Source of the DNA: Dyella flagellata
Lineage (GTDB): Bacteria; Pseudomonadota; Gammaproteobacteria; Xanthomonadales; Rhodanobacteraceae
Assembly: GCF_030160275.1 (NCBI RefSeq)
Contig: NZ_BSOA01000048.1
Span: forward strand, 181,069 to 245,068
Direction of reading: 5' to 3'
DNA: 64,000 nt
Positions 8,155 through 17,242 of the stretch are shown piece after piece. The notes below the pieces were generated by a model. The model worked only from the letters and a program-made list of their open reading frames with translations, was not told the DNA's origin and did not search any database. The stretch's first letter is position 1; the number at the start of each line of letters is the position of its first letter. The position numbers and the translations under genes are program-made.

Positions 8155-9105
8155 TCAGCTGCGGCCGTTCCCGTAACCGCCGGGCACACCCTTGCTGGCA
8201 TAGGCCACCGCATCATGCGGATGCAGGCTTTCCTGATGTTCCAGCCGCACATGGAAGTCGGCGATATGGTCGTCGGCATCGAGCGCACGCTGGATGCGGC
8301 GGGCGGCATCCTCGCAGAACATCAGGTTGCCGCCGTTGGCCAGAGCGAAGGCCTGCTCGTCTTCGCGCTTCACCGCGGTCTGCACCGGCGTACCCAGCGC
8401 TTGTTCGACGCGGTCGAGCAGGCCGATCAGGTCCAGCGATGCGTCCTCGGCAAAACGCACCAGCAGGCGCGCCACGCTGCGTTGTGCATGCGGCGTGGCG
8501 ATGATGCCCTTCTCGCTGCCCAGCCAGGCCAGTACGGCGGCGTGGTCCAGCGGTTTGCCGGCGCCAAAGTCCTTGGCGAACTGCTCCTGGATCAGCTGCC
8601 GCGACAGGGCCGCCGAGGCGGGACAGGTGGAGGAATAGACCACTTCCGTACCCAGTTCCAGGCGAAAACCCTCCTCGCACAGGCTGGCTTCGATGGAAAC
8701 CGGGTACGCACGCCAGCCGCTGTTGCTGCTACGCAGCGCGGCGCGGCGCACCAGTTGATCGAAGCGGATGCTGATGCGCGCGCGATCGGCCAGATCCTTG
8801 TGCGAATCGAGGAAGGCGCGCAACAGACCATGCAGCATGGCCGCATCGACCGGCGTGGCGCTCAGGTGTTCGTCGACCAGCAAGTAAAGACGCGACATAT
8901 GGATGCCGCGCTTGTCTGGCCGAGTAAGGTTCACGAACGCGCCGACCTGAGCGCTGGAGCGCTGGACGGTGCCATCCCCCGCATCGAACAGCACTGGCAC
9001 TTCGATGCCGTCCATGCCAACCCAATCCAGCGCGCCGGCCAGATGCGGCTGTGCCTGGCTGGCGACGTCGGGCATCAGGCGTACGGTATTTTCATGGCTA
9101 TGCAT
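8155..9105 (-). CDS. folE2: GTP cyclohydrolase FolE2 (type IB)
   Basis: Converts GTP to 7,8-dihydroneopterin triphosphate, the first step of folate and queuosine synthesis; an alternative-metal enzyme that can replace zinc-dependent FolE. 316 residues. Diagnostic features are RGIHMSRLY near residue 67, the catalytic Cys in YSSTCPASAALSRQ near residue 160, and the C-terminal HPHDA. It is the only folate gene in the window. In some bacteria folE2 is Zur-controlled; no clear Zur box was seen in the short upstream region. Confidence 0.92.
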   Translation of the reverse strand: MHSHENTVRLMPDVASQAQPHLAGALDWVGMDGIEVPVLFDAGDGTVQRSSAQVGAFVNLTRPDKRGIHMSRLYLLVDEHLSATPVDAAMLHGLLRAFLDSHKDLADRARISIRFDQLVRRAALRSSNSGWRAYPVSIEASLCEEGFRLELGTEVVYSSTCPASAALSRQLIQEQFAKDFGAGKPLDHAAVLAWLGSEKGIIATPHAQRSVARLLVRFAEDASLDLIGLLDRVEQALGTPVQTAVKREDEQAFALANGGNLMFCEDAARRIQRALDADDHIADFHVRLEHQESLHPHDAVAYASKGVPGGYGNGRS

Positions 9106-9200
9106 GGGGATTCCCTGGAGCGAGGCTTGCTCGGCTTATGTTGGGGCAGCTCGCCGCGTCGCAACAGGGGGCGCGCGGGAAACAGTGCGTTTATGACCGC

Positions 9201-10067
9201 CTACCGGGGCTGTCCGGCCACTCGTTGCTGCCAGCGCTGGGCCGCCCGCCACGCGCGCAGAGTCGCCAGCAAGCCACTGTTCGGCGTGCCAGTCTGCAGC
9301 ACCTTCAATGGCTCGGCGGCGCGAGCCGCCTTGCGCAGCAGCCGCTCGCCCTCGCCAGCCTCCAGCGCGCGGAACACGCTGAGCGGGCCGTCGAGCCGGG
9401 CAGCTTCCGCCCAGGCCGAACGCAAGTCATCCAGCTGGGCCTTGATCGCCTGGTCGCGTGTCCCGCTGGGCTGACGCAAACTGGCGCGACTCAGGCCAAA
9501 ACGGGCCAGCCGCGCCATCGGCAGCGGCAGGCGGTCCCGCTCCGCATCGTCCTGCAGGCGACGCAAGGCAAAGAGCAGGTGACTCAACGTGGCCATCCGC
9601 GTGGCGCGCACGGGCGATGCGGCTTCGCCATACCACCATGCGGTTTCCAGCGCGGCCAGGGCGCCATGCAAGGCGGAGGTAGCGGCGAGCTGGGCGGAAA
9701 AATCCACCGCCGTGCCCTCCTCCAGCTGCGCCATGGCCGCCAGCACCGGTGCCAGCCAGCGTTCCGGCGCTATCGCATGCGCCCGCTCGTCGTCGAACAG
9801 CACCCGGGTCAGCGGGTGCCGGCCGCCGCTGGCCGCCGCACCACTGAGTTCTTCGGCCCACCAGTTGAGCTTGGTGGCCGCCACGTGCGGCTCACGGATG
9901 CCGTAAGCCGCAGACAGCAGCTCTTGCTCCCATGCCGCCAACGCGACATGGCCCGGATACTTGGCCGGGTCGACGAACACCAGCGCCGTACGCTGCTGCG
10001 GCTGCACGGCCAGCCATTTGTCGACGTAGCTTTGCAGGGCACCGTGGAGGGAAACCTCTTCGCTCAC
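9201..10067 (-). CDS. Squalene/phytoene synthase-like protein (NDUFAF6-like)
   Basis: 288 residues with the overall squalene/phytoene synthase fold signature: EPHVAATKLNWWAEELSG near residue 60 and RRLQDDAERDRLPLPMARLARFG near residue 175. The first Asp-rich motif of true prenyl synthases is not intact, so it more likely belongs to the non-catalytic or unassigned branch that includes the mitochondrial complex I factor NDUFAF6. The GTG start at 10067 overlaps the stop of the preceding gene (GTGA), making it the last gene of the mtaD-yciI-ubiG-mupP operon. Confidence 0.75.
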   Translation of the reverse strand: MSEEVSLHGALQSYVDKWLAVQPQQRTALVFVDPAKYPGHVALAAWEQELLSAAYGIREPHVAATKLNWWAEELSGAAASGGRHPLTRVLFDDERAHAIAPERWLAPVLAAMAQLEEGTAVDFSAQLAATSALHGALAALETAWWYGEAASPVRATRMATLSHLLFALRRLQDDAERDRLPLPMARLARFGLSRASLRQPSGTRDQAIKAQLDDLRSAWAEAARLDGPLSVFRALEAGEGERLLRKAARAAEPLKVLQTGTPNSGLLATLRAWRAAQRWQQRVAGQPR

Positions 10068-10738
10068 GCGGGGACCTTCAACTTGAGCAGTTCGGTCAAT
10101 CCGCGTGGATGTTCGATCACCGCATCAGCGCCCCAGGCATGCGGATCGCCACCATCCAGATAGCCCCACTGCACCGCGACGGTGTAGAGCCCGGCAGCAT
10201 GACCGGCCTGCACGTCGCGGCGATCGTCGCCGACGAAAAGGCTGCGCGCGGGATCGAGCCCGGCGCGTTCGCACGCCAGCAGTACCGGCGCGGGATCGGG
10301 CTTGCGTACCGGCAAGGTGTCGCCGGATATCACCGCGCACACGCGCTCAGCCCAACCGATCTGCCGCACCAGGTCGTCGGTGAGATAGCCCGGCTTGTTG
10401 GTGACGATGCCCCAGGCGATGCCGCTGCGTTCGAGTGCATCGAGCAGCGGTTCGACGCCTTCGAACGGACGCGTGTGGCGCGACATCATGCTGTGATACA
10501 GCTCCAGATAGCGCGGCATGCGCTCAAGCAGGGCTTCGTCGCTTTCATCGAAAGCACAGCGCAGGATGGCGCGCGAACCACGCGACACCACGGTGCGCAC
10601 CGCTGCATACGGAGGCACGGTGGCACCCACTTCAGCACAGTAAATGCCCAAGGCGGCGTGCAGATCGGGGGCGCTGTCGAGCAAGGTGCCGTCCAGATCG
10701 AACAAAACGCCTTGGGCAGATGCGGGTAACGGCTTCAT
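10064..10738 (-). CDS. mupP: HAD phosphatase: MupP (MurNAc-6-P phosphatase) or phosphoglycolate phosphatase
   Basis: 224-residue HAD-superfamily phosphatase. Motif I is FDLDGTLLDS, motif II VTNKPGY, motif III/IV lies in RKPDPAP and FVGDDRRDVQAG. Often annotated as Gph. However, the gene order mtaD-ubiG-HAD phosphatase, with 4-base overlaps, is the one seen in Pseudomonas, where this gene is MupP of peptidoglycan recycling. The tail GYLDGGDPHAWGAD also resembles MupP. The start at 10738 overlaps the ubiG stop (ATGA). MupP is preferred from context; biochemical specificity cannot be decided here. Confidence 0.8.
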   Translation of the reverse strand: MKPLPASAQGVLFDLDGTLLDSAPDLHAALGIYCAEVGATVPPYAAVRTVVSRGSRAILRCAFDESDEALLERMPRYLELYHSMMSRHTRPFEGVEPLLDALERSGIAWGIVTNKPGYLTDDLVRQIGWAERVCAVISGDTLPVRKPDPAPVLLACERAGLDPARSLFVGDDRRDVQAGHAAGLYTVAVQWGYLDGGDPHAWGADAVIEHPRGLTELLKLKVPA

Positions 10739-11442
10739 GCGGGTTTGCGGGCTGAGAGCAGATAGTTGACGGCAGTGATGCGGCTCAGCCACGCCTTGCG
10801 CGTGAGCGGGTTGTAGCCCAGGCCGCTGATGTCTTCCAGTTCCAGCCCTTCCTGCCGGAGCAGGCGCGCCAGTTCCGAAGGCTTGAGGAATTGCGCGTAG
10901 TGATGGGTGCCGCGTGGCAGCAGCCGCGCGATGTATTCCGCCCCGATGATCGCGGCACCGAACGAAGCCGGCGTGCGATTGAGGGTGGACATGAACAGTC
11001 GCGCGCCGGGCTTGAGCATCGCCGCCAGATCGCGCACCAGGGCAGCCGGATCGGGGACGTGCTCGATCAGCTCCATGCAGCACACGGCATCAAAGCTGGC
11101 CGGTTCGGCCACGGCCAGTTCCGCTGACGATTGCTTGCGGTAATCGACCTCAAGCTTCGATTCGTGCAGATGCAAGCGCGCGATCTCGATTACCTTCAGG
11201 CCCATGTCGATGCCGACGACATCCGCGCCGGCATGGGCCAGTGCCTCGCTCAACAAGCCGCCACCGCAACCCACGTCGGCAACGCGCGCGCCACGCAGCG
11301 CCACGCGCGCAGCAACATAGTCCAGGCGCACTGGATTGAGATCGTGCAACGGCCGCGATTCACCGTCCGGATCCCACCAGCGCGAGGCCAGCTTGTCGAA
11401 GCGCGCGATTTCCTTGTGGCTGACGTTTTGCGTGGCTTGCAT
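10735..11442 (-). CDS. ubiG: Ubiquinone biosynthesis O-methyltransferase UbiG
   Basis: SAM-dependent methyltransferase for both O-methylation steps of ubiquinone synthesis. 235 residues. It begins with the typical NVSHKEIARFDKLASRWWDP; motif I is VADVGCGGGLLSE, then VVGIDMG and CCMELIEHVPDP; the C-terminal part contains HHYAQFLKPSEL and GLGYNPLT. ATG at 11442 is preceded by a GGAG ribosome site. It is translationally coupled to the downstream phosphatase. Confidence 0.95.
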   Translation of the reverse strand: MQATQNVSHKEIARFDKLASRWWDPDGESRPLHDLNPVRLDYVAARVALRGARVADVGCGGGLLSEALAHAGADVVGIDMGLKVIEIARLHLHESKLEVDYRKQSSAELAVAEPASFDAVCCMELIEHVPDPAALVRDLAAMLKPGARLFMSTLNRTPASFGAAIIGAEYIARLLPRGTHHYAQFLKPSELARLLRQEGLELEDISGLGYNPLTRKAWLSRITAVNYLLSARKPA

Positions 11443-11464
11443 GGCGAAACACTCCTTCACACTG

Positions 11465-11719
11465 CTAATGCGTATTCCACTCGTAGACCGTGACGTTCCA
11501 ACAACCACTAGTATGCGCCGGGTCGCGATGAGCGATGGCCAGCGCCTCTTGCATGGACTGGGCACGCAGCAGATAGGCGCCGCCGGACTGATCGGCGAAA
11601 CCGCCGGACATTTCATTACGCCCCTGCTCGCGCAGCGAGGCCAGGAACTGCTGGTGCAGAGGGATGACCGCCGGGTCGATCGGCGGCTTGCGCATCAGCA
11701 TGACCAGAAAGCGTTTCAT
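11465..11719 (-). CDS. YciI-like protein
   Basis: 84-residue YCII-related domain protein (MKRFLVMLMRKPPIDP, then GGFADQSGGAYLLRAQSMQEALAIAHRDP). Family members adopt a ferredoxin-like fold with a putative His-Asp active site; biochemical roles are mostly unknown. It starts within the stop codon of the upstream deaminase (4-base overlap at 11716-11719) and lies 22 bases before ubiG, so it is part of the same transcript. Confidence 0.82.
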   Translation of the reverse strand: MKRFLVMLMRKPPIDPAVIPLHQQFLASLREQGRNEMSGGFADQSGGAYLLRAQSMQEALAIAHRDPAHTSGCWNVTVYEWNTH

Positions 11720-13059
11720 GCCGGATCCAGGGCCGCGATACGCTCGCGCCAGGCATGGGTCCGCGACAGGATGCCTTCGAGATCCATGTCCACCAGCTCG
11801 CGCGCGGCCAGCTTGCGCTTGCCGGCAATCCACACGTCGGTAACCTGGTGGCGGCCGGTCGCATAGACCAGTTGCGACACGATGTGGAACAAGGGCTGGG
11901 TTTCCAGATCGCTCAAGCGGACCGCCGCGAGATCTGCCTGCTTGCCGGCTTCGATCGAACCGATTTCTGCCTCCAGGCCGAGCGCCTTGGCGGCCTGGAT
12001 GGTGGCGGTGCGCAAGGCAAAGCCAGCGTCGAAAGCTGCGGCATCCTCGGCTACCGCCTTGGCCAGCAGCGCGGCGGTGCGCATTTCGCCGAACATGTCC
12101 AGGTCGTTATTGGACGCGGTGCCGTCCGTGCCCAATGCCACGTTGACGCCCGCGTTGCGCAGCTTTTCCACCGGACAAAAACCGGAAGCCAGCTTGAGGT
12201 TGGATTCCGGGCAATGCACCACCGACACGCCGGCCTCGGCACAGGCGGCGATCTCGCCATCGGTGAGTTGGGTCATGTGCACGGCGATCAGCCGGTCGTT
12301 GACCAGGCCCAATTTCTGCAACCGCTGGAATGGGCGCAGGCCGCTTTTCTTGCGCTCCTCGTCCACTTCGTGCGCGGTTTCGTGCAGATGCAGATGCACG
12401 GGAATATCCAGCTGGTCGGCCAATACACGAATGCGCTCGAACGACTCGTCGGACACCGTATAAGGCGCATGCGGCCCAAACGCGGTGCTGATCAGCGAAT
12501 CGTTGCGGAACTGGTCATGCGTTTCGCCGGCGCGCTCGAAGTATTCGTCCTGCGTGCGCGCCCACGCCGTCGGAAACTGGATCACCGGCAAGGCGATGAC
12601 GGCACGGAATCCATGCTTGCGGTAGGTCGCGCCGATCGCATCGGGAAAGAAATAGTTTTCGTTGGCGCAAGTGGTACCGCCACGCAGCATCTCGGCAATG
12701 GCCAGTTCCACGCCATCGCGTACGAACTCCGGACCGATCACCTTCGCTTCCACCGGCCAGATGTGCTGCTGCAGCCAGACCATCAGCGGCAGGTCGTCGG
12801 CGAGGCCGCGCATCAGCGTCATCGGATTGTGGGCGTGGGTGTTGATCAGGCCGGGAATCAGCACATGCTCACCCAGCTCCACGCGCTCGCGCGGAGCATA
12901 GGCGCTGCGTGCCTGGACAATCGGCAAGATGCCGACGATGCGATCGGCCTGGATGGCCACCGCATGGTGCTCCAGCACCACGCCATGCGGTTGGACCGGC
13001 ACGACCCAGCGGGCTTCGATGAGTACATCTACGGACTGCGGCGAGGTTGGGCTCGTCAT
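11716..13059 (-). CDS. mtaD: 5-methylthioadenosine/S-adenosylhomocysteine deaminase (TRZ/ATZ family)
   Basis: 447-residue amidohydrolase that deaminates methylthioadenosine or S-adenosylhomocysteine. Metal and active-site motifs: LIPGLINTHAHNPMTLMRG near residue 65, HLHLHETAHEV near residue 215, LIAVHMTQLTDGE near residue 250, ALGTDGTASNND near residue 300. The start at 13059 (MTSPTSPQS) is chosen over 13095 by comparison of N-termini. It is first in a five-gene overlapping operon with yciI, ubiG, mupP and a squalene-synthase-like gene, which links methionine/SAM salvage to UbiG, whose reaction yields S-adenosylhomocysteine. Confidence 0.88.
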   Translation of the reverse strand: MTSPTSPQSVDVLIEARWVVPVQPHGVVLEHHAVAIQADRIVGILPIVQARSAYAPRERVELGEHVLIPGLINTHAHNPMTLMRGLADDLPLMVWLQQHIWPVEAKVIGPEFVRDGVELAIAEMLRGGTTCANENYFFPDAIGATYRKHGFRAVIALPVIQFPTAWARTQDEYFERAGETHDQFRNDSLISTAFGPHAPYTVSDESFERIRVLADQLDIPVHLHLHETAHEVDEERKKSGLRPFQRLQKLGLVNDRLIAVHMTQLTDGEIAACAEAGVSVVHCPESNLKLASGFCPVEKLRNAGVNVALGTDGTASNNDLDMFGEMRTAALLAKAVAEDAAAFDAGFALRTATIQAAKALGLEAEIGSIEAGKQADLAAVRLSDLETQPLFHIVSQLVYATGRHQVTDVWIAGKRKLAARELVDMDLEGILSRTHAWRERIAALDPA

Positions 13060-13125
13060 GATGTCTTCTATCGGGGATATGAGACGGGGCGGCACATCTT
13101 ACGATGCCCGCCCCGATTCGTTCAT

Positions 13126-13191
13126 GAGCTGGGATGACCAGCCCAGCTTTCTTTGCGGTTTCCTGATGCTGGGATTGGCATCCCAGCCTAC
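13126..13191. repeat. GTAG-type REP-like repeat pair
   Basis: Inverted pair of CTGGGAT...ATCCCAG units. The left unit is diverged (CTGGGATGACCAGCCCAG); the right one ends CCCAGCCTAC. It lies between the divergently read mtaD upstream region and the 3' end of efp. Confidence 0.8.
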
Positions 13192-13207
13192 GCCGCGGGC
13201 CGATGCA

Positions 13208-13777
13208 TCACTTGCCGACGCGGCTGACGTACTCGCCGGTACGGGTGTCGACCTTGATCATTTCTTCGGTGTTGACGAACAGCGGTACGCGCACCACGGC
13301 GCCGGTTTCCAGCGTGGCCGGCTTGCCACCGCCGCCGGAGGTGTCGCCGCGCAGGCCCGGATCGGTTTCGGTGATCTTCAGTTCCACGAAGTTCGGCGGC
13401 TGCACCGCAATGATCTCGCCATTGAACAGCGTCACCACGCACTCTTCCTCGCCCTTGAGCCACTTGGCCGCCTCGCCCATGCCGACCTTGCTGGCCTGGT
13501 GCTGCTCGAAGCTCTCCTGGTGCATGAAGTGCCAGAACTCGCCGTCGGAGTACAGGTACTGCATGTCGGTATCGACGACGTCGGCGACTTCGAAGCTGTC
13601 GCTGGACTTCATCGTCTGCTCGGTGGTGCGCCCGTTCTTCAGGTTGCGGATGAAGATGCGGGTGAACGCCTGGCCTTTGCCGGGCTTGATGAAGTCGGCG
13701 TCGGTGATGACCCACGGGTCGTTGTTGTGAAGGATCTTCATACCCTTCTTGACGTCGTTGAGACCGACGGTGGCCAT
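13208..13777 (-). CDS. efp: Elongation factor P
   Basis: Relieves ribosome stalling at polyproline stretches. 189 residues in three beta-barrel domains. The modification loop is [10 protein letters not shown] with Lys34 as the acceptor of beta-lysine, added by EpmA after EpmB makes (R)-beta-lysine. The C-terminal segment [18 protein letters not shown] is typical. The epmB gene is divergent and only 84 bases away, which fits this Lys-based modification system. epmA is not in the window. Confidence 0.97.
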   Translation of the reverse strand: MATVGLNDVKKGMKILHNNDPWVITDADFIKPGKGQAFTRIFIRNLKNGRTTEQTMKSSDSFEVADVVDTDMQYLYSDGEFWHFMHQESFEQHQASKVGMGEAAKWLKGEEECVVTLFNGEIIAVQPPNFVELKITETDPGLRGDTSGGGGKPATLETGAVVRVPLFVNTEEMIKVDTRTGEYVSRVGK

Positions 13778-13861
13778 GCGCTTTGTGCTCCAGATGTGAT
13801 GACGCCAACAGGCGGCTAGAATAGGGATTTCCCGGGCACTGACCCCGGTTCAAGACTCACT

Positions 13862-14872
13862 ATGATAACCGCAAGCCACGCCGCACGCCTATCACTGCCT
13901 GGAGCCGACTGGCGCACGCTATGGCGCGAAGCCATTACCGATGCCCGCGAATTATTGACGTTGCTGGGCCTGGAACAGCTTGCCCATGAGTTGCCTACGG
14001 AGGATGCCGGCTTCAGCTTGCGGGTGCCGCGCGGCTTCGTTGCCCGCATGCGCCATGGCGACGCCCGCGACCCGCTGCTGCTGCAGGTACTGCCGCAACT
14101 GGCTGAGACGCAGCAGCTGGCCGGCTTCAGCATGGATGCCGTGGGTGACATGGCCGCTCGCTCGGCCAAGGGCGTGCTGCACAAATATCAGGGGCGCGCC
14201 TTGCTGATCGCCAGCGGCAGCTGCGCCGTGAATTGCCGCTACTGCTTCCGCCGCCATTTCCCTTACGGCGAGGAAATGGCGGCGGCCGGCCAATGGTGCG
14301 AGGCGCTGGAGCATGTCCGGCAGGACGCCTCCATCAGCGAACTGATCCTGTCCGGGGGCGACCCGTTGGCCCTGGCCACCGGCAAGCTGGAAGAACTCAG
14401 TCGTGGCCTGCTGGAGATTCCCCACGTCGCCCGCCTGCGTATCCATACCCGCCTGCCGGTGGTGTTGCCCGAGCGCATCGACACGGCTTTCATCGACTGG
14501 CTCAAGGCGTTGCCGCTGCAAAAGGTGGTGGTCCTGCACGCCAATCACGCCCATGAATTCGATTCGGGCGTGGACGAGGCCTGCGCACGCTTGCGCGAAG
14601 CTGGCGCCACCTTGCTCAACCAGGCGGTGCTGCTAAAGGGAATCAATGACGATGCCGATAAGTTGATCGCCTTGTCCGAGCGCATGTTCGCCGCGGGCGT
14701 GCTGCCGTATTACCTGCATCAGCTCGACCGCGTGCAGGGCGCGGCGCATTTCGAGGTGAGCGATGCCCAGGCGCAGTCGCTGATCGAGCAGCTGCGCGGC
14801 CGCCTGCCCGGCTACCTGGTACCCAAGCTGGTGCGCGAGGTGGGCGGCGATCCGTCCAAACGGCCGCTCTGA
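13862..14872 (+). CDS. epmB: EF-P (R)-beta-lysine 2,3-aminomutase EpmB
   Basis: Radical-SAM, PLP-dependent aminomutase converting alpha-lysine to (R)-beta-lysine for EF-P. 336 residues. The 4Fe-4S motif CAVNCRYC is at residues 121-128. SGGDPLAL near residue 162 lies in the SAM-binding region, and the C-terminal PKLVREVGG provides the PLP lysine (K322). It lacks the long extra C-terminal region of catabolic lysine 2,3-aminomutases. It is divergent from efp, so both can share a control region at 13778-13861. Confidence 0.95.
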   Translation: MITASHAARLSLPGADWRTLWREAITDARELLTLLGLEQLAHELPTEDAGFSLRVPRGFVARMRHGDARDPLLLQVLPQLAETQQLAGFSMDAVGDMAARSAKGVLHKYQGRALLIASGSCAVNCRYCFRRHFPYGEEMAAAGQWCEALEHVRQDASISELILSGGDPLALATGKLEELSRGLLEIPHVARLRIHTRLPVVLPERIDTAFIDWLKALPLQKVVVLHANHAHEFDSGVDEACARLREAGATLLNQAVLLKGINDDADKLIALSERMFAAGVLPYYLHQLDRVQGAAHFEVSDAQAQSLIEQLRGRLPGYLVPKLVREVGGDPSKRPL

Positions 14873-15055
14873 CCGGCCAGTCCGGCCGCATGGCCGACCA
14901 CCGCGGATCCCCCAATGCCTGCGCTTCGTCACCAAATGCATGCATGAACCCTGGCAGGTACGCAAGGAATCCGTTACAACACTCATCCTGTGCCGGCTAG
15001 TCCTCGGATACCTTCCGCGCCAGCAGCCTGATCGTAAGGAAAGCACGACACGCCC

Positions 15056-17113
15056 ATGAAGACAGACTCCGTCATCAAGATCCTCTTCATCGAAAACTCG
15101 GTCGAGGACGCGGAACAGATCATCACCTTGTTGCGCAACGCGGGTACCGCTGTCCGCCCGGCGCGGGCCACGACGATCGAACAGGTGCATGCGGCACTGG
15201 AGGAACTCGGTCCCGACCTGGTCCTGTACAACCCGGCCGTGAAGGACCTGTCGTTGCGTAGCGTTGCCCAGCAGATCGACGCCAGTGCCCGCGACATCGC
15301 CCTGATCGCCTGCGTGGCGAAGATCGACGAGCAAAGCGTGGCCGACATGTTCCAGGATGGCGTGGTGCATGGTGTGGGTGCACGCAGCCAGCCCAAGCAG
15401 CTGATTACCGTGATGCGGCGTGAATTCGAGTCGCTGCACGCGCGCCGCCAGGTGCGGCGGCTGGAAGCGGCCCTGCGCGAATCGGAGCGCCGCTGCGACG
15501 CCCTGTTGGACTCTTCGAACGACCCTATCGCCTACGTGCACGAAGGCATGCACGTGCGCGCCAATCGCTCCTACCTGGATACCTTCGGCTACACCGATTT
15601 TGACGACCTGCTCGGCCTGCCGGTGCTGGACCTGATCGGCCCAGCCGACGCAGACGCCTTCAAGAACTTGTTGCGCGCCCTGTCCAAAGGCGAGAAGGCC
15701 GAATACCGCCTGGAACTGCATGCCCGCCGCGCCGACGGCAGTACGTTCCCGGCCACGGCCGAATTCGCGCACGCCACCTTCGAGGGCGAACCGTGCCTGC
15801 AGATCGTGTTCCGCCGCCAGCAGGTCGACCCGACCCTGGTGGAACAGCTGCAGCGCGATCCGGTCACCGGCCTGTTCAACCGCGCCCGTACGCTGGAATA
15901 CATCGATAACGCCGTGGCGGCCGCCAGTGAGGGGCATAAAGGCCAGACCATGCTGCTGATCGAGCCGGACAATTGGGCACCGATCGTCAACAACATCGGC
16001 CTCGGCAAGGCCGACGAATTGCTGACGCTCTTTGCGCATCGCGTCAGCGCGCAACTGGGCCCGAAAGACATTGCCGGCCTGCTCGCCGAACACACCCTCG
16101 GCGTAATCCTGCATACCGACACCGACGAAGCGATCAGGGCCTGGATCGACGGCTTGCACAAAGCCATTTCCAATGGAATTTTCGATCTGGGCACGCAGTC
16201 GATCACGCTGACCGCAAGCATCGGCGGCAGCCTGCTGGGCGAAAAGAACGCCAATTCGGAAATGCTGCTGAACCAGGCCAGCCTGGCCTTGCGCAGCGCG
16301 CAGGGCCAGGGCGGCAACCGCAGCGAGCTGCATGATCCGGCCGCCAGGGAAAAAGCCGATGCGGAACGCGAGCGCAACTGGTTGGACCTGCTGCGCCGCG
16401 CGCTTACGCAAAACGAATTCATGCTCTATCACCAGCAGACCATCAGCCTGCAGGATGCCGAGGGCGACTATTCGGAAATCCTGCTGCGCATGAACGGCCC
16501 GCAAGGGGAAGTCTCGCCAGGCTTCTTCATGCCGATTGCGGAGAAATACGGGCTCAATGCCGAGATCGATCGCTGGGTGCTCAACCAGGCCATCAACGCA
16601 CTGAAGGCGCGCGACCGGCACGGTATCCCGACCACGTTCTTCGTGAAGCTCACTCCCGATTCCATGCAGCAGCAGGCCAACCTGCTGAGCTGGCTGGACC
16701 GCACACTGAAACAGGCCGCCCTCAAGCATGGCCGCCTGGTGCTGGAGATGACCGAGAGCAAAGTGGTGACGATGCTGCGTCCCGCGCAGGAATTCATCAA
16801 CGCCTGGAAAAAGCTCGGCGGATTCTTCGCCCTGGAGCAATTCGGCTCCGGCCTCAACTCCTTCCAGTTGCTCAACCACATCGACGCGGATTATCTGAAG
16901 ATCGATCGCAGCTTCATGGCCGACCTGCCGCAGCACCCGGAAAACCAGAAGAAGATCACCGAGATCTGCGCGCAGGCGCACGAGATGAAACGCCTGAGCG
17001 TGGCCGAATGGGTGGAGGATGCCGCCAGCACCTCGCTGCTGTTCGCCTGCGGGGTGGATTTCGTGCAGGGCAACTTCCTGCAGGAACCGCAGCCGCTGGC
17101 GGTCACCGCGTAG
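15056..17113 (+). CDS. fimX: FimX-like REC-PAS-GGDEF-EAL c-di-GMP receptor
   Basis: 685 residues. Domains: receiver-like 1-125 with no phosphoacceptor Asp (LVLYNPAVKD at the expected place); PAS about 150-265; GGDEF about 270-425 in which the signature is lost (LAEHTLG near 342); EAL about 445-680 in which EAL reads EIL (YSEILLRM near 473). This combination of degenerate domains is that of FimX, a c-di-GMP receptor controlling type IV pilus assembly and twitching in Pseudomonas and Xanthomonas. Catalysis is unlikely; c-di-GMP binding by the EAL fold is plausible. It is monocistronic between epmB and a repeat/terminator. Confidence 0.85.
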   Translation: MKTDSVIKILFIENSVEDAEQIITLLRNAGTAVRPARATTIEQVHAALEELGPDLVLYNPAVKDLSLRSVAQQIDASARDIALIACVAKIDEQSVADMFQDGVVHGVGARSQPKQLITVMRREFESLHARRQVRRLEAALRESERRCDALLDSSNDPIAYVHEGMHVRANRSYLDTFGYTDFDDLLGLPVLDLIGPADADAFKNLLRALSKGEKAEYRLELHARRADGSTFPATAEFAHATFEGEPCLQIVFRRQQVDPTLVEQLQRDPVTGLFNRARTLEYIDNAVAAASEGHKGQTMLLIEPDNWAPIVNNIGLGKADELLTLFAHRVSAQLGPKDIAGLLAEHTLGVILHTDTDEAIRAWIDGLHKAISNGIFDLGTQSITLTASIGGSLLGEKNANSEMLLNQASLALRSAQGQGGNRSELHDPAAREKADAERERNWLDLLRRALTQNEFMLYHQQTISLQDAEGDYSEILLRMNGPQGEVSPGFFMPIAEKYGLNAEIDRWVLNQAINALKARDRHGIPTTFFVKLTPDSMQQQANLLSWLDRTLKQAALKHGRLVLEMTESKVVTMLRPAQEFINAWKKLGGFFALEQFGSGLNSFQLLNHIDADYLKIDRSFMADLPQHPENQKKITEICAQAHEMKRLSVAEWVEDAASTSLLFACGVDFVQGNFLQEPQPLAVTA

Positions 17114-17122
17114 GCCGAACAC

Positions 17123-17181
17123 GTAGGCTGGGATGACCATCCCAGCTTTTTTTACAGCTTGCCGGGATGGTCATCCCAGCC
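17123..17181. repeat. GTAG-type REP-like repeat pair
   Basis: Inverted pair beginning GTAGGCTGGGATGACCATCC and ending GGTCATCCCAGCC, immediately after the fimX stop codon and just before a terminator. Confidence 0.85.
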
Positions 17182-17183
17182 AC

Positions 17184-17219
17184 AAAAAAGCCCCGCGGAT
17201 CGCTCCGCAGGGCTTTTTG
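17184..17219. terminator. Bidirectional terminator between fimX and rplS
   Basis: Stem AAAAAGCCCCGCGGA / TCCGCAGGGCTTTTT with one mismatch and loop TCGC, with A- and T-runs at both ends. It serves both convergent transcripts. Confidence 0.85.
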
Positions 17220-17242
17220 CTTGAGGCGGTCGCCGCCTTAAA

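Noticed and set aside
14633..17140. Very long minus-strand open frame (835 codons) opposite fimX
   Set aside because: It is an antisense shadow: the plus-strand frame encodes clear REC-PAS-GGDEF-EAL domains, while the reverse frame has no recognisable motif. High GC often yields such frames.
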